Shown in pieces: positions 16,533 to 26,198 of a stretch of 64,000 nt of DNA. The translations under genes were made by a program, and so were the position numbers. Origin of the DNA: JADZFO01 sp964512635 (lineage in GTDB: Bacteria; 4484-113; JAFGCY01); the NCBI GenBank assembly GCA_964512635.1, contig CAZEJB010000017.1, positions 1 through 64,000 on the forward strand, given 5' to 3'. Every line of letters begins with the position of its first letter. The first letter of the stretch is position 1. Under the pieces are notes generated by a model. It saw nothing but the letters and a program-made list of their open reading frames with translations, made no database searches and was not told the DNA's origin.

Positions 16533-17393
16533 GTGCATGAATCATGGCATCCACATTCGATTGCAACGCTTCTCAGCTTGCTCCTGGCGGGCCTGCTGTT
16601 GAGTTCCGCTGCAAGCCCGGACATCCCCGAAGGCGCGGCCATGCCGCGTGCGGAGATCCCTGCCAATCCCAGCGGCAAGGCGCTGAAGTACCCTGGCATG
16701 GTTGTGGTCATCGATCCCGGGCATGGCACGATGGACAAAAACGGGAAGATCACCGGCCAGGGTGCCAGCGGCACGCTGAACGCCTCGCAGGCCAAGGGCC
16801 TGGGGCTTAAGCTCCGCGCCGGCGGCAGCGCCGAGCTGCCCGAAGAGCTGATCACCATGGACTACGGCATGCGTCTGCTGGCGCAGCTTCGCCGCGCCGG
16901 AGTTGAGACCTACAGCGTGCGCAGCTATGAGCCCGGCGATGAGCGCCCATGGTTCAAAGTCGACTACAGCGGCCACGATCAGGAAGCCAACAACAAGCTG
17001 CGGGCGCAGTGGGCCGAGAAGCACAAGGCCGTGCTGTTCCTGCGCATCCACTTCGACGGCTCTGAGAACAAGAAGGACTCGGGCTTCTCGATCTGGTACA
17101 ACGACCAGAGCGTGTATGACAAGGACGGCAGCCTGCAGAAGGCCAGCCATGGCTGCAGCGAGGCGATCCGCAAGCGGCTGGCGGCAGCGGTCGAACTTGA
17201 AGACCTCGGCCTCAAGCGCTTCGAGCGGCCGATCTATGGCTTCAAATACGCTTCGATGCCAGCGGTACTGCTGGAACTCGGCTTTCTGAGCAACACTGGG
17301 GACACGGCCTATGTTTCCCGGCCGGAAAACGCCGACCTCTATGCGCAGGCGATTGCCCAGGGTGTCGTGGACTATCTGGACGGCCTCAACTAG
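16533..17393 (+). CDS. N-acetylmuramoyl-L-alanine amidase (Amidase_3)
   Basis: The product is 286 aa. It cuts the amide bond between muramic acid and the stem peptide of peptidoglycan and is zinc-dependent. A signal peptide (LLSLLLAGLLLSSAAS) targets it to the periplasm. The Amidase_3 domain spans about residues 55-285: VVVIDPGHG (first zinc His), a Glu in ELPEELITMDYG, LRIHFDGSENKK (second His, replacing the usual N-x-H-x-N-A), and a final VLLELGFLSN with the catalytic Glu. The GTG start is the only in-frame start that retains the signal peptide, and a -10 box lies right before it. No SPOR or LysM domain is visible. Confidence 0.85.
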   Translation: MHESWHPHSIATLLSLLLAGLLLSSAASPDIPEGAAMPRAEIPANPSGKALKYPGMVVVIDPGHGTMDKNGKITGQGASGTLNASQAKGLGLKLRAGGSAELPEELITMDYGMRLLAQLRRAGVETYSVRSYEPGDERPWFKVDYSGHDQEANNKLRAQWAEKHKAVLFLRIHFDGSENKKDSGFSIWYNDQSVYDKDGSLQKASHGCSEAIRKRLAAAVELEDLGLKRFERPIYGFKYASMPAVLLELGFLSNTGDTAYVSRPENADLYAQAIAQGVVDYLDGLN

Positions 17394-17435
17394 GTTCCGG
17401 GGCGCATCAGTTCAGCGGGCCTTCTACGGGTCAGC

Positions 17436-17441
17436 TACAAT
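17436..17441 (+). promoter_or_regulatory. -10 box of the pentapeptide gene (leaderless start)
   Basis: TACAAT followed by 6 nt and the ATG at 17448. There is no Shine-Dalgarno in the gap after the amidase gene. Confidence 0.5.
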
Positions 17442-17447
17442 CGCTGC

Positions 17448-18626
17448 ATGTGGTGGCTGTATCTGCTCTACGCCGCGCTCGGCATCTCCGCAACCTGGCT
17501 GTTGTGCTGGCTGCTGCCCAAATGGTACGTCCGCAGCCATGCGCCCGGCGCCGGCGAGAACGAGCGCATCAACCTGGAGCTGCAGGTCGTTGACCTGGTG
17601 CTCAAGATCCTCGGCGGCGCGGTGGTGATCGCCAGCCTGCTGCTGCAAAGCAACCACTTCCTGGCCGAGCAGCGCGCGGCCAACCGGCGCGAGGCTGAGC
17701 AGGCCCAGCGCGAGCAGCGCGACCGTCTAGAACAGCGCTTCAACGATGCCGTTGGCCGCCTCGGGTCGACTGACGCCGGGCAGCGTATGGCTGGCGCGCT
17801 GGCGCTGGAAGAACTGGCCAGCCAGCAGCCGGAGGAGTACTACTGGAAGAGCCTGGACCTGCTTTGCGCCAGCCTGCGCAGCCGCAGCCAGCTGGATCGC
17901 GCCCTGGCCAGCCCCAGCGCCACCATCGGCGGGGCTTCAAGCAGCCAGGCGATGCGGCAGAGCCCGGACATCCAGGCAATGCTGCTGGTGCTGGGCCGCC
18001 GTGACCGGACGCTGGAAGAGAGCGCGACCATCCCGACGCGCTTCGCGGTGATGCAGGCCTACTATGACCCGGACAAGTACGAGCGCCAGCTGCGTTCGCG
18101 CCTCGGTCTGCCATCCGCTCAGCCGATCAAGCTGCCCAGCGATGAACAAGTGAAGGTGCGGCCCTGGCTGGATCTTTCCTACACCGACCTCACCGGCGCG
18201 GACCTGACCATGCAGCACTTCGAGGGCGCGAACTTCGAGGGCGCGGACCTGTCGGGCGCCCGGCTGAACGGAGCCTACCTGGACAGCGCGCTGCTATGGA
18301 GTGCGACCATGCGCAAGGCAGACCTGTCCGGCGCGGACCTGAGCCATGCGCGCTTCTGGGACACCGACCTGCGCGGTGCGGACCTCTCGGGCTCAAAGCT
18401 AAACGGGGCCACGCTGTGGCTGGCCCGCCTGGACAACGCGAACCTCTCCGGCGCCGACTTTAAGGATGCTGACCTGCGCAAGGCGCACCTGGAGGGAGCG
18501 GACCTCAGCGGCGCGCTGAACCTGAGCCAGGCTGAACTGGGCAAGGCCTTCGTGGATGCGAACACGAAGCTGCCGGAAGGCATTGATCGCGGTCAACTCA
18601 AGACTGCCGCGCCAGCAGCTAAGTAG
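17448..18626 (+). CDS. Membrane-anchored pentapeptide-repeat protein
   Basis: The product is 392 aa. Residues 1-27 form a first membrane segment (LYLLYAALGISATWLLCWLL). A second lies near 45-66 (LVLKILGGAVVIASLLL). A charged coiled-coil-like stretch (NRREAEQAQREQRDRLEQR) and a helical region follow. Residues about 245-370 are tandem pentapeptide repeats of the A-(D/N)-L-x-x type (GADLSGARLNGAYL, ADLSGADLSHARF), which fold as a right-handed quadrilateral beta-helix. Such proteins usually act by binding partners, and some mimic DNA, but no specific role is evident here. The layout (two TM, coil, pentapeptide) resembles other bacterial membrane pentapeptide proteins. Confidence 0.85.
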   Translation: MWWLYLLYAALGISATWLLCWLLPKWYVRSHAPGAGENERINLELQVVDLVLKILGGAVVIASLLLQSNHFLAEQRAANRREAEQAQREQRDRLEQRFNDAVGRLGSTDAGQRMAGALALEELASQQPEEYYWKSLDLLCASLRSRSQLDRALASPSATIGGASSSQAMRQSPDIQAMLLVLGRRDRTLEESATIPTRFAVMQAYYDPDKYERQLRSRLGLPSAQPIKLPSDEQVKVRPWLDLSYTDLTGADLTMQHFEGANFEGADLSGARLNGAYLDSALLWSATMRKADLSGADLSHARFWDTDLRGADLSGSKLNGATLWLARLDNANLSGADFKDADLRKAHLEGADLSGALNLSQAELGKAFVDANTKLPEGIDRGQLKTAAPAAK

Positions 18627-18670
18627 AGCGTAAGAAAACCGCGCCAGTTGAACCTGCAAGCGGGCCTGGG

Positions 18671-21031
18671 CTAGGGTCCGTCCCAGTAGGCGACCCGCAG
18701 TTCGCTCCCGCCGGATACATCGGTGCAGAAAGCCAGCACCGGGAAGAGCCCGCTGACAACAGTCATCGAAGCCAAATCGCCTGTCCGGCCCAGAGACCAG
18801 ACACTGTAAGGCTCGCCCCAGGTGATGCCCTGCGTGTCCATGGACTGGATTACCAGCAGTTCCCCGGTGCTGTAGGACTGGTAGCAGATGATCGGGAAGC
18901 CATCCCAGACAGCTATCTCGCAGGCGCCGCCACTGCGTGGGGATGGCGGGGTCAGGTCGTCGATGACGCCGGGCCAGGTGTGGCCATCAGCGCTGCCGCG
19001 GAGCTTGCGCACAATTGCGCCCTGAGCATCGTAGCCGTAGGCCAGGATCGGTTTGCCAGAGTCGTCGGGGGCAAAGGAAACAAAGTCCGCGCGCTCGCCA
19101 TTCCAGATGTTCAGGTTAGACCAGTCCGCTCCGCTGTTGGTCAAAGCGCTGATAATGCTCAGTTGGCTGCTGTTGGAACTGGCGGGAGTCGAGCTGCATG
19201 CAAGGATTGGTCCGGCGCTGCCGTCAAACAGAGCCGGTGTGTCAAAAGTTGCGGCATCCAATTCACCGATCAATTGCGCGCTGCCCCAGCCGTTTCCCTG
19301 AGTGTCGCCGCAGCGATAGTAGTACAGGCGGCTCTGGCTGCTGATACCGCCTTCCTTGCTGACGATGGAGGGCTGGCCGTCAATCAGTTCTATGCAGTTG
19401 TTCTCGCCTGTTCCCGTGTCGGCATCAATAGTTATGGGGGCATTCCAGCCATCAGCGGCCCAGTTGGTGGCCTTGGCCAGCTTAAGCACAATGGAGTCGT
19501 CGTCCTGGGACTTTTCCTCACCGAAGGCGATGACCGGTGTTCCGGAGCTCAGGGCGCAGATTGAGGGGTCGATGCCGCCAAGACGGTCGCCGGTATAGGC
19601 CAGCTCCTTGATGCTGTTCCAGGTGACGCCGGCCGAATCAGCGCTGGAAATCGTGTAGATCCTGTCGGGTTGATAGCAGGAGTAAGCCAGTACTGCCTTG
19701 GAGGGGCCGCCGCCAAAGGTCTGGCAGATGTCGAGGCTGTAAATGTCCTCATTTGTGGTGGTGTCCAGCAGTTTGGTCTTCCAGCCCGCCGTGACCGTTA
19801 CAAAATCGCTGCCGGTGTCGAGAGCGAAGTCGTTGTCCTGTGCTTCAACTATGCAGAACATCTGCGTCTCAAGGCCATAGCTGCAGGTCAGGGTCGGCTC
19901 GGTGGTCGTGAAGTCCCAGTCGCTGTCGGCGTCGATGTTCCAGCGGTAACGGATGATGCTGCCGTCTGGGTCCGTGCTGCCGCTGGCGTCCCAGGTCACC
20001 TCAAGCGGGGCCGGCCCGCTGTCTACCGATCCGCTGACAACTGCCGTCGGCACCTGATTTGCCGGGTTGACGATGGTGAAGCTGTCCTCGTAACTGAAGA
20101 CTCGGTCCAGCTTGTCCGTCACGCGGAAGCGCGCCGTGTATTCTCCGGGCTGTGTGTACTCAAACTGCGCGATGCCATCATCATCGTCGGCGATTTCATA
20201 GCCTGGCTGGCCGTCGAGATCCATCTCAATAGTTTTGACCTCTGTTCCGGCCAGCGGGATCTGCACCTGGAAGTTCACTGTCCGCGGTGCTATGTTCTGG
20301 GTTACATCAGAGTCGAGATCGATATACACGGACAGCGGCGGGTTGGTGGGATCGCCGACCAGAACATAGTCCAGCTCGTGGGCCTCTGTCCCTGTCAGCA
20401 GTACGGTGGCCAGCAGGATGTTGGTGAGGTTCGGCCCGTCAGAAACAAAGCGCTGGGTATCGCTGACGCTGAAGCGCCCGCTGGCCGGGATCGGATACCA
20501 GACCCAGGCATCCCTGTCCCAGTCACTCAGCCCAATGAAGGCCGTGCCAGGCGCAGGGGGCGTAACCCAGCGGGTATAGACATCGTAGGTTCCTGTCGCT
20601 GCGCCGAAGTTATCAAACCAGTACTGGCCATAGGCTGCTTCTTCCAGTGTCTTGCTTACGCCATTGACATAGCTTGGCGAGTAGTTCGCATTGGCCTCAT
20701 ACCAGTAGCGCAGCAGGTCAATGGTGCCGGTGGGGGTCACGCGGTTGCTGAACATCCCGTTGAAGGCGCCTCCGCCAATGACCCGGCTACTGTCGTCCGG
20801 CGTGGTGGAGATAGAACGCAGCAACTCGGACGGCCGGGCCAGGGGCCTGCCTGCCTGGGGCAAATCGAGCTGAACGGAACGGACAGCCGCGCCTGCTGCG
20901 CCAGGCTGATCAACATCTGGACTGCCCGTGCTGTGCCTGCCGCCGCACGAAGCGAGCAGAGCTGCCGTGGAACATGCAGCCGCAAATGCAAAGATGGCCT
21001 TTAGTGTCTTGTTGGGAGCAGTAGTACTCAT
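18671..21031 (-). CDS. PKD-domain lipoprotein with C-terminal propeller-like repeats
   Basis: The product is 786 aa with a signal peptide ending in lipobox LLASC. After a Ser/Gly-rich linker it carries a longer version of the shared N-terminal module, containing AFIGLSDWDRDAWVWYPIP and LLATVLLTGTEAHELDYV. Two PKD-like regions follow (about residues 265-345 and 350-440); the second has the canonical STDPDGSIIRYRWNIDADSDWDF. The C-terminal 330 residues have propeller-type repeats with GTPVIAFGEE, GQPSIVSKEG, and LPVLAF. ATG 21031 has GAGGG 5 nt upstream. A GTG directly before it is an alternative. Surface location is inferred from the lipobox. Confidence 0.8.
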   Translation of the reverse strand: MSTTAPNKTLKAIFAFAAACSTAALLASCGGRHSTGSPDVDQPGAAGAAVRSVQLDLPQAGRPLARPSELLRSISTTPDDSSRVIGGGAFNGMFSNRVTPTGTIDLLRYWYEANANYSPSYVNGVSKTLEEAAYGQYWFDNFGAATGTYDVYTRWVTPPAPGTAFIGLSDWDRDAWVWYPIPASGRFSVSDTQRFVSDGPNLTNILLATVLLTGTEAHELDYVLVGDPTNPPLSVYIDLDSDVTQNIAPRTVNFQVQIPLAGTEVKTIEMDLDGQPGYEIADDDDGIAQFEYTQPGEYTARFRVTDKLDRVFSYEDSFTIVNPANQVPTAVVSGSVDSGPAPLEVTWDASGSTDPDGSIIRYRWNIDADSDWDFTTTEPTLTCSYGLETQMFCIVEAQDNDFALDTGSDFVTVTAGWKTKLLDTTTNEDIYSLDICQTFGGGPSKAVLAYSCYQPDRIYTISSADSAGVTWNSIKELAYTGDRLGGIDPSICALSSGTPVIAFGEEKSQDDDSIVLKLAKATNWAADGWNAPITIDADTGTGENNCIELIDGQPSIVSKEGGISSQSRLYYYRCGDTQGNGWGSAQLIGELDAATFDTPALFDGSAGPILACSSTPASSNSSQLSIISALTNSGADWSNLNIWNGERADFVSFAPDDSGKPILAYGYDAQGAIVRKLRGSADGHTWPGVIDDLTPPSPRSGGACEIAVWDGFPIICYQSYSTGELLVIQSMDTQGITWGEPYSVWSLGRTGDLASMTVVSGLFPVLAFCTDVSGGSELRVAYWDGP

Positions 21032-21095
21032 CACAGCCCTCGGCGCCGCTGGAGTAGCTGCGACGCCTTCGCAATTATAGTTTGGAAGCCGCCCC

Positions 21096-21101
21096 TAAAA
21101 T
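21096..21101 (+). promoter_or_regulatory. -10 box of ftcD (leaderless start)
   Basis: TAAAAT followed by 6 nt and the ATG at 21108. No Shine-Dalgarno is present. Confidence 0.5.
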
Positions 21102-21107
21102 AGAGCC

Positions 21108-22853
21108 ATGCAGCGCATCGTCGAATGTGTCCCCAACATCAGCAATGGCCGCGACCCGCAGGTCTACAACGCGGTGGCCGACGAGGTCCGCAAGGTGGCT
21201 CAGGCCAGCGGCGGCGCGGTCAAGCTTCTGGATGTCGACCCCGGCTTCGACACTAACCGCACCGTGATCACCTTCGCCGGCGAGCCGGAGGCCGTCCTGC
21301 GAGCAGCGCTGGCTTTGGCACATAAGGCCTATGAGCTGATCGACATGCGCGCCCACCACGGCACGCACCCGCGGCATGGAGCGGTGGACGTGATGCCCTT
21401 CGTGCCGGTGCGCGGGGTCAGCATGGATGACTGCGTGGCCCTGGCCCAGCGCGCCGGGCGGGCGCTGGGCGAGATGGGCGTGCCGGTGTGGCTGTATGAG
21501 TATGCCGCCACCCGCCCGGAGCGCCGCAATCTCTCCGACCTGCGTGCTGGCGAGTACGAGGCCCTGGCGCACAAGCTGAACCCCGACACGCCGGACAGCG
21601 CGTACTGGGACCCCGACTTCGGGCCGCAGGTCTGGGCCGAGGCCCAGCAGCGCACCGGCGTTTGCACCGTCGGCGCCCGCAAGATGCTGGTGGCCTACAA
21701 CATCAATTTCAACACGCGCTCGACCAAGCTGGTCGGCGACATCGCCCTGAGCATCCGTGAGAAGGGCCGCATCGCGCGCACCGAAGATGGCAAGTTTGTC
21801 CGCGACAGCGACGGCAACCCGGTCTACAGCCCCGGCATCTTTGAGCACTGCAAGGCGATGGGCTGGTACATCGACGAATACAACCTGGCCCAGATCACGA
21901 TGAACCTGACCGACTGGGAGGCCACTCCGCCACACCTGGTCTTTGACACCGTGCAGGAACTGGCGCTGGAGAAGGGCCTGCGCGTCACCGGGAGCGAGCT
22001 GGTCGGGCTGATCCCGCTGGCAGCGCTGACAAGTGCGGGGCGCTACTTCCTCGACAAGCAGAAGGCGGTCTGTACGGGCGTGCCGGAGGCCGAGCTGATC
22101 CGCGTCGCCGTTCAGAGCCTCGGCCTGTCGGAGATCGCGCCCTTTGATGTCCGCCGCCGCGTGATTGAATTCGCCCTGCAGGGGAGCGAAGAGGAGGCCC
22201 GGGCCGCGCGGCCGCTGGTCAACCTCAGTCTGCGCGGCTTCGCCGACGAGCTGGCGTCCAGCAGCCCGGCCCCCGGCGGTGGCTCGGTCGCGGCGCTGGC
22301 CGGCGCAATGGCCGCCGGGCTGGCGGCGATGGTGCCCTGCCTGAGCGTCGGCAAGCGCGGTTTCAAAGACCTGCGCGAACAGCTCAACAGTGTCGCAATT
22401 GAGGCCCAGCAGCTTAAGGACGAGTTCCTTGCCGCGATCGATGACGACACCGCGGCTTTCAATGTGCTGATGGATGCCTTCCGCCTGCCCAAAGAGACGC
22501 CGGAGCAGCAGGCCGCGCGGCAGGCAGCCATCACTGACGCCACCATCGGGGCGACGAACGTGCCGCTGGCGACCTTGCGGCGGACAATTCGCACGCTGGA
22601 GCTTTGCGAGTGGGTCGGCCTGCACGGCAACCAGAACAGCCTGTCTGACAGCGGTGTCGGCGCCAGTATGGCGCTGGCCTGCGCGGAAGGGGCTTACTAC
22701 AACGTGCTGATCAACCTTAAGGGGATCAACACTGAAGGCAACAGCGAGCTGGACGGCTTTGTTTCCCGCACCCGCGCCGAGGCTCAGGAGCTGCTCGATA
22801 GCGCACGCGCGACTGCCGAGCGGGTCAGAGACCTAATGCTGGAGAAACTTTAG
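21108..22853 (+). CDS. ftcD: Bifunctional glutamate formimidoyltransferase / formimidoyl-THF cyclodeaminase
   Basis: The product is 581 aa, matching fused FTCD enzymes. The N-terminal domain (about 1-300) moves the formimino group from N-formimino-L-glutamate to tetrahydrofolate in histidine degradation. VECVPNISNGRD, DVDPGFDTNRTVITFAG and the HHGTHPRHGAVDVMPF active-site loop are visible. The C-terminal domain (about 380-581) is the all-helical cyclodeaminase that releases ammonia to give methenyl-THF. LRGFADELASSSPAPGGGSVAALAGA is its hallmark glycine-rich start. No other hut genes are adjacent. The N domain also resembles stand-alone formiminotransferases, but the full fusion is clear. Confidence 0.93.
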   Translation: MQRIVECVPNISNGRDPQVYNAVADEVRKVAQASGGAVKLLDVDPGFDTNRTVITFAGEPEAVLRAALALAHKAYELIDMRAHHGTHPRHGAVDVMPFVPVRGVSMDDCVALAQRAGRALGEMGVPVWLYEYAATRPERRNLSDLRAGEYEALAHKLNPDTPDSAYWDPDFGPQVWAEAQQRTGVCTVGARKMLVAYNINFNTRSTKLVGDIALSIREKGRIARTEDGKFVRDSDGNPVYSPGIFEHCKAMGWYIDEYNLAQITMNLTDWEATPPHLVFDTVQELALEKGLRVTGSELVGLIPLAALTSAGRYFLDKQKAVCTGVPEAELIRVAVQSLGLSEIAPFDVRRRVIEFALQGSEEEARAARPLVNLSLRGFADELASSSPAPGGGSVAALAGAMAAGLAAMVPCLSVGKRGFKDLREQLNSVAIEAQQLKDEFLAAIDDDTAAFNVLMDAFRLPKETPEQQAARQAAITDATIGATNVPLATLRRTIRTLELCEWVGLHGNQNSLSDSGVGASMALACAEGAYYNVLINLKGINTEGNSELDGFVSRTRAEAQELLDSARATAERVRDLMLEKL

Positions 22854-22883
22854 TTGCTCGGTAGCCGCCAAAACTAAAGAGAA

Positions 22884-22905
22884 GGGCGGGCCCTGCGGCC
22901 CGCCC
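22884..22905. terminator. Bidirectional intrinsic terminator
   Basis: A perfect 9-bp stem, GGGCGGGCC (22884-22892) and GGCCCGCCC (22897-22905), with a 4-nt loop, followed by GTTTCATTC on plus and TTCTCTTTAGTTTT on minus. It lies between the convergent ftcD and the secreted Met-rich protein gene. Nearly the same hairpin occurs after pilB (45113-45134). Confidence 0.8.
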
Positions 22906-22941
22906 GTTTCATTCATACTCGAAACTGCCTGGAAGCTCTGA

Positions 22942-24285
22942 CTAGTTACTGCCTGAGCCGCTGTCGTCGGGCATTTCCATCGGCATGGCCTCGCCCGGCA
23001 TTTCCTGCATTTCTTCGCCGCTGTAATCCATGCTGTTGCCCATCTCGGCCTGCGCCATGGTGCAGGCTGCCACGCTGAAGTAGTACATCGCGTAAGGCAG
23101 CACCGCGGTGCTCATGGAGCCCTGCATGTGGCAGCCGCCGTTGTTGTAGGCGCCCATGCGGAAGTGACCCAGCGAATTCTCGTCCGGAAGGTTGAACAGG
23201 TAGGCAGCAGATTCCTGGGGCATGAACAGGCCGGGATTCTCGGCGCTGGTCCAGGCGATCATGCTGTCGACGCCGGGCTTTATCGTGTTGCGGTGCAGGT
23301 TCGTCAGGTCCATGTCCATATAGAACTGGCAGGGCTCCACGCTCAGGCGTCCCTGCAGCTGCGCCTGCTCCACGTGACCGATCGCGCGATCAACCTTGTT
23401 GCTGGCGATCAGGATCTGGTCGTTGAAGATAATGCCGGCGCCGGGCATCTGCGCGATGTCAAAGCGCATCCAGCCCGGTCCAGGGCTGTTGCCGGGGGTC
23501 ATGCCACCGACGGCGGCGGCCATCCCGAGGGCATTGTTGATGCCTTCTGAGCCGTTAATGCCGACCATCAGCGCGACATCAAGATCACTGTTCAGGGGGT
23601 CAAAGTTGTCTGAGGTCATCTGCGGAACGGACGGCAGGCTGTAGACCACTGCGGCCATTTCGCCGCTGAGGCTGACGCCGAAGGCGCCGTTCTCCGTCTG
23701 GAGCTGCTGGACAATCTTGGCCAGTTCCCCCATCTCGGGCATGCCGTTCTGGCCGAACATCTCGCTCAGGCCCATCTCGCCCATGCCGTATTCCTTCATC
23801 ATGGCCTCCTGAGACTGGAGCTGCTCCAGCGTCAGGGCCGCGACGGCCGGGACGTTCTGCATGGACATGTACATCAGATAAGTACCGGGGCAGATGTAAC
23901 CGGCGGATACTGGCGCCACATCCGGCAGGGCCAGCGCGCGAGCGGCCACACCGCTGGGGTTCAGGTCGGTATAGTGCTTCGCACCGTAGAACTCGATCTT
24001 CTCGTTGTCCATCCGGTAGCGGCAGCTGGTGCCGGTGAAGTTGAAGAAATCCGAATGCTTGAGCAGCTCAGCCATGCCCCGCACTTCCTGATGCTTCCCG
24101 AAATACTTCTCGCTGGTCATCATGGTGTAGACACGGTCCATCAAATCGCCGAAGCGCAGCTCTTCGCTGTATTCGATGGCAACGGAGTCACCGCCCTGGG
24201 ACTGGTGCTCATCGGCGAAGGCCGGCAGGGCCAGCAGGAAAATGCAGGCGGCAAGAAGCGCCGCGATGCTCAGTGGGCGAAACAT
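22942..24285 (-). CDS. Secreted Met-rich hypothetical protein
   Basis: The product is 447 aa with a cleaved signal peptide (LLAACIFLLALPAFADE). I do not recognise the family. Its pattern of long loops and paired strands (GWMRFDIAQMPGAGIIFND, ILIASNKVDRAIGHVEQA) recalls the large solute-exposed DUF3352-like proteins, but this is weak. Methionine is very frequent (EYGMGEMGLSEMFGQNGM; C-terminal EEMQEMPGEAMPMEMPDD), which could mean metal binding or an oxidant sink. AGGAG lies 8 nt before the ATG. It is transcribed alone and ends at a shared terminator with ftcD. Confidence 0.7.
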   Translation of the reverse strand: MFRPLSIAALLAACIFLLALPAFADEHQSQGGDSVAIEYSEELRFGDLMDRVYTMMTSEKYFGKHQEVRGMAELLKHSDFFNFTGTSCRYRMDNEKIEFYGAKHYTDLNPSGVAARALALPDVAPVSAGYICPGTYLMYMSMQNVPAVAALTLEQLQSQEAMMKEYGMGEMGLSEMFGQNGMPEMGELAKIVQQLQTENGAFGVSLSGEMAAVVYSLPSVPQMTSDNFDPLNSDLDVALMVGINGSEGINNALGMAAAVGGMTPGNSPGPGWMRFDIAQMPGAGIIFNDQILIASNKVDRAIGHVEQAQLQGRLSVEPCQFYMDMDLTNLHRNTIKPGVDSMIAWTSAENPGLFMPQESAAYLFNLPDENSLGHFRMGAYNNGGCHMQGSMSTAVLPYAMYYFSVAACTMAQAEMGNSMDYSGEEMQEMPGEAMPMEMPDDSGSGSN

Positions 24286-24406
24286 AATCTGACTCCTAAT
24301 AACCCCTGTCCGGGGTCGTGATAGTACAACCGGCGGGCCGGTCTACCTCCCCTCCGCGCGCAGGCCGGGGCCTGGCGACGCGGTAATGATAACACGCTGC
24401 GCAGTC

Positions 24407-24414
24407 GATAATAT
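24407..24414 (+). promoter_or_regulatory. -10 box of the DegT-type gene (leaderless start)
   Basis: Overlapping GATAAT (24407-24412) and TAATAT (24409-24414) lie 7 and 5 nt before the ATG at 24420. No Shine-Dalgarno is present. Confidence 0.45.
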
Positions 24415-24419
24415 TAGGT

Positions 24420-26189
24420 ATGGGAGATGACCTGAAGAAGCTGACCGAGGACATTGAGGACTTCACAGTCGAGACCGACTACAAGCTCGGCGATCTCGCA
24501 ACGGGCCCGGTGCCTGACCCTGCGGACCCTGCTGTGCCGCCCGCCGAACCTGTCGCCCCGGCCGAGCCGGCTGAACCCACAGAGCCTGCTGAGCCGGCTG
24601 AACCCGCAGAGCCCCAGGAGCCCGCTGATCCTGCGCAGCCGGCCGAACCATCGAAGCCAGCAGAGCATCAGGAGGCCCCCCAAAGCCCGTCGAAGCCGGC
24701 CGCAGCGCCGGCGCCGGCCGTGGCAAGCCCCCCTCCAGCGCTGCCTCTGCCGGACAAGCTCGAGATTCCGCGGCGCTCGCTGGCCGATCTTGACGAGGAC
24801 GGCAACCCCATCGACCCCAAAAAGGCGCTGGAGGAATTCAAGCGCTCGCAGGGCCTCGGATCGGCGCAATCGGCTTTTGAAATCAGCAGCTCAGCGGCGG
24901 CGCGTGCCGGGGCGGCGGTGGCGATAGCTGCGCCGCCTGCGTCCCGCACTGCGACTAAGCCGCTGGATGCGGGCAGCGAGGCCCCGCGCGCCGAGATGCT
25001 CAAGCTGCATCGCCCGGACTTTGGCCCTGAAGAAGAGGCCGCCGTGCTCGGCGTGCTGCGCAGCGGCTGGCTGACCAAGGGGCCGCGGGTCGTTGAGTTT
25101 GAGCAGGCCTTCGCCCGGCGGGTCAGCGCCCCGGCAGCGCTGGGCCTGAATTCCTGTACCGCTGCGCTGCATACGGCCCTGATGGCCGCCGGAGTCCGCC
25201 CCGGCGATGAAGTGATCGTCCCGGCGATGACCTTCGCCGCCAGCGCGAATGTCGTGGTCCACTGCGGGGCGACGCCGGTGTTCTGCGATGTCCATGAAGA
25301 TACGCACTGCATCGACGCGGCTCACGCCGCCAGCCTGGTCAACGCCCGCACACGTGCTCTGATCCCCGTGCACTTCGCCGGCATCCCCTGCGACATGAAC
25401 CCGGTCTGGGAGCTGGCCCACAAGAGCAACCTCTTCGTCCTGGAAGACTGCGCCCACGCGGTGGAGACCGAGTATCGCGGCCAGCCGGTCGGTGCCATGC
25501 GCCGCGCGGACGCGCCGGGCGGCGGCAGCCGCTTTGCGGCCTACAGCTTCTACGCTACCAAGAATCTGATCACCGGCGAGGGCGGCATGCTGACCTGCAG
25601 CGACCCAGCCGATCTGGAGCGCGCCCGGGTGGTCAGTCTGCATGGCATGAGCGTTGACGCCTGGAAGCGCTATGCCGGCGCTGACGGCGAGAAGGGCGGC
25701 GGCGATTTCAAGCTCTATGACATCGTGGCCGCGGGCTACAAGTACAACATGTTCGAGCTGCAGGCGGCGCTGGGTCTGGTGCAGCTGGCGAAGATCGACG
25801 CTAACTGGCAGCGCCGGCGCGCGCTGGTGCAGCGTTACGACGCGGCGCTGGCCGAGGCCTTCCCTGGCGGCGAGTTTTCCGGCCTGAGTTATCCCGACTA
25901 TGGCAAGAGCGCGCACCACCTTTACATCGCCCGCACCAGCGCCGAGCTTGCCCCGCGCCGCGACGGCATCATCCGCGGCCTGCGGGCCCGCAATGTTGAG
26001 GCCTATGTGCACTACATCTGCCTGACCGGCACGCAGTTCTACCGCGAAAATTACAGCACCAGCCCGAAGCAGACTCCGGTGGCCGCCGGCCTGGCCCAGC
26101 GCAGCATCACCCTGCCGCTCTATCCGACCATGCGGCCCGAGGATGTTGATTATGTCGTGGCGATGCTGAGGCAGGCGCTGGCAGCCTGA
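24420..26189 (+). CDS. DegT/DnrJ/EryC1-type PLP aminotransferase with Pro/Glu/Ala-rich head
   Basis: The product is 589 aa, whereas the family is usually 360-400. Residues 195-589 form the sugar aminotransferase fold: LGLNSCTAALHTAL, FAGIPCDM, the PLP-stacking LEDCAHAVE (D343), and YSFYATKNLITGEGG with the Schiff-base Lys at K381. Such enzymes aminate keto-sugar nucleotides for surface glycans. Residues 1-190 are low-complexity, dominated by AEP repeats at about 35-90, with a basic/acidic helix near 120-150. The head is in frame with no alternative start nearer the domain and may be an intrinsically disordered tether. No sugar-nucleotide genes are adjacent, so the substrate is unknown. Confidence 0.85.
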   Translation: MGDDLKKLTEDIEDFTVETDYKLGDLATGPVPDPADPAVPPAEPVAPAEPAEPTEPAEPAEPAEPQEPADPAQPAEPSKPAEHQEAPQSPSKPAAAPAPAVASPPPALPLPDKLEIPRRSLADLDEDGNPIDPKKALEEFKRSQGLGSAQSAFEISSSAAARAGAAVAIAAPPASRTATKPLDAGSEAPRAEMLKLHRPDFGPEEEAAVLGVLRSGWLTKGPRVVEFEQAFARRVSAPAALGLNSCTAALHTALMAAGVRPGDEVIVPAMTFAASANVVVHCGATPVFCDVHEDTHCIDAAHAASLVNARTRALIPVHFAGIPCDMNPVWELAHKSNLFVLEDCAHAVETEYRGQPVGAMRRADAPGGGSRFAAYSFYATKNLITGEGGMLTCSDPADLERARVVSLHGMSVDAWKRYAGADGEKGGGDFKLYDIVAAGYKYNMFELQAALGLVQLAKIDANWQRRRALVQRYDAALAEAFPGGEFSGLSYPDYGKSAHHLYIARTSAELAPRRDGIIRGLRARNVEAYVHYICLTGTQFYRENYSTSPKQTPVAAGLAQRSITLPLYPTMRPEDVDYVVAMLRQALAA

Positions 26190-26198
26190 ACAGGCCCG

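Noticed and set aside
19670..21004. Long plus-strand frame opposite a PKD lipoprotein
   Set aside because: No domain is seen; the minus-strand gene has a lipobox and a PKD motif.
21075..22625. Long minus-strand frame opposite ftcD
   Set aside because: FtcD motifs on plus are unambiguous.
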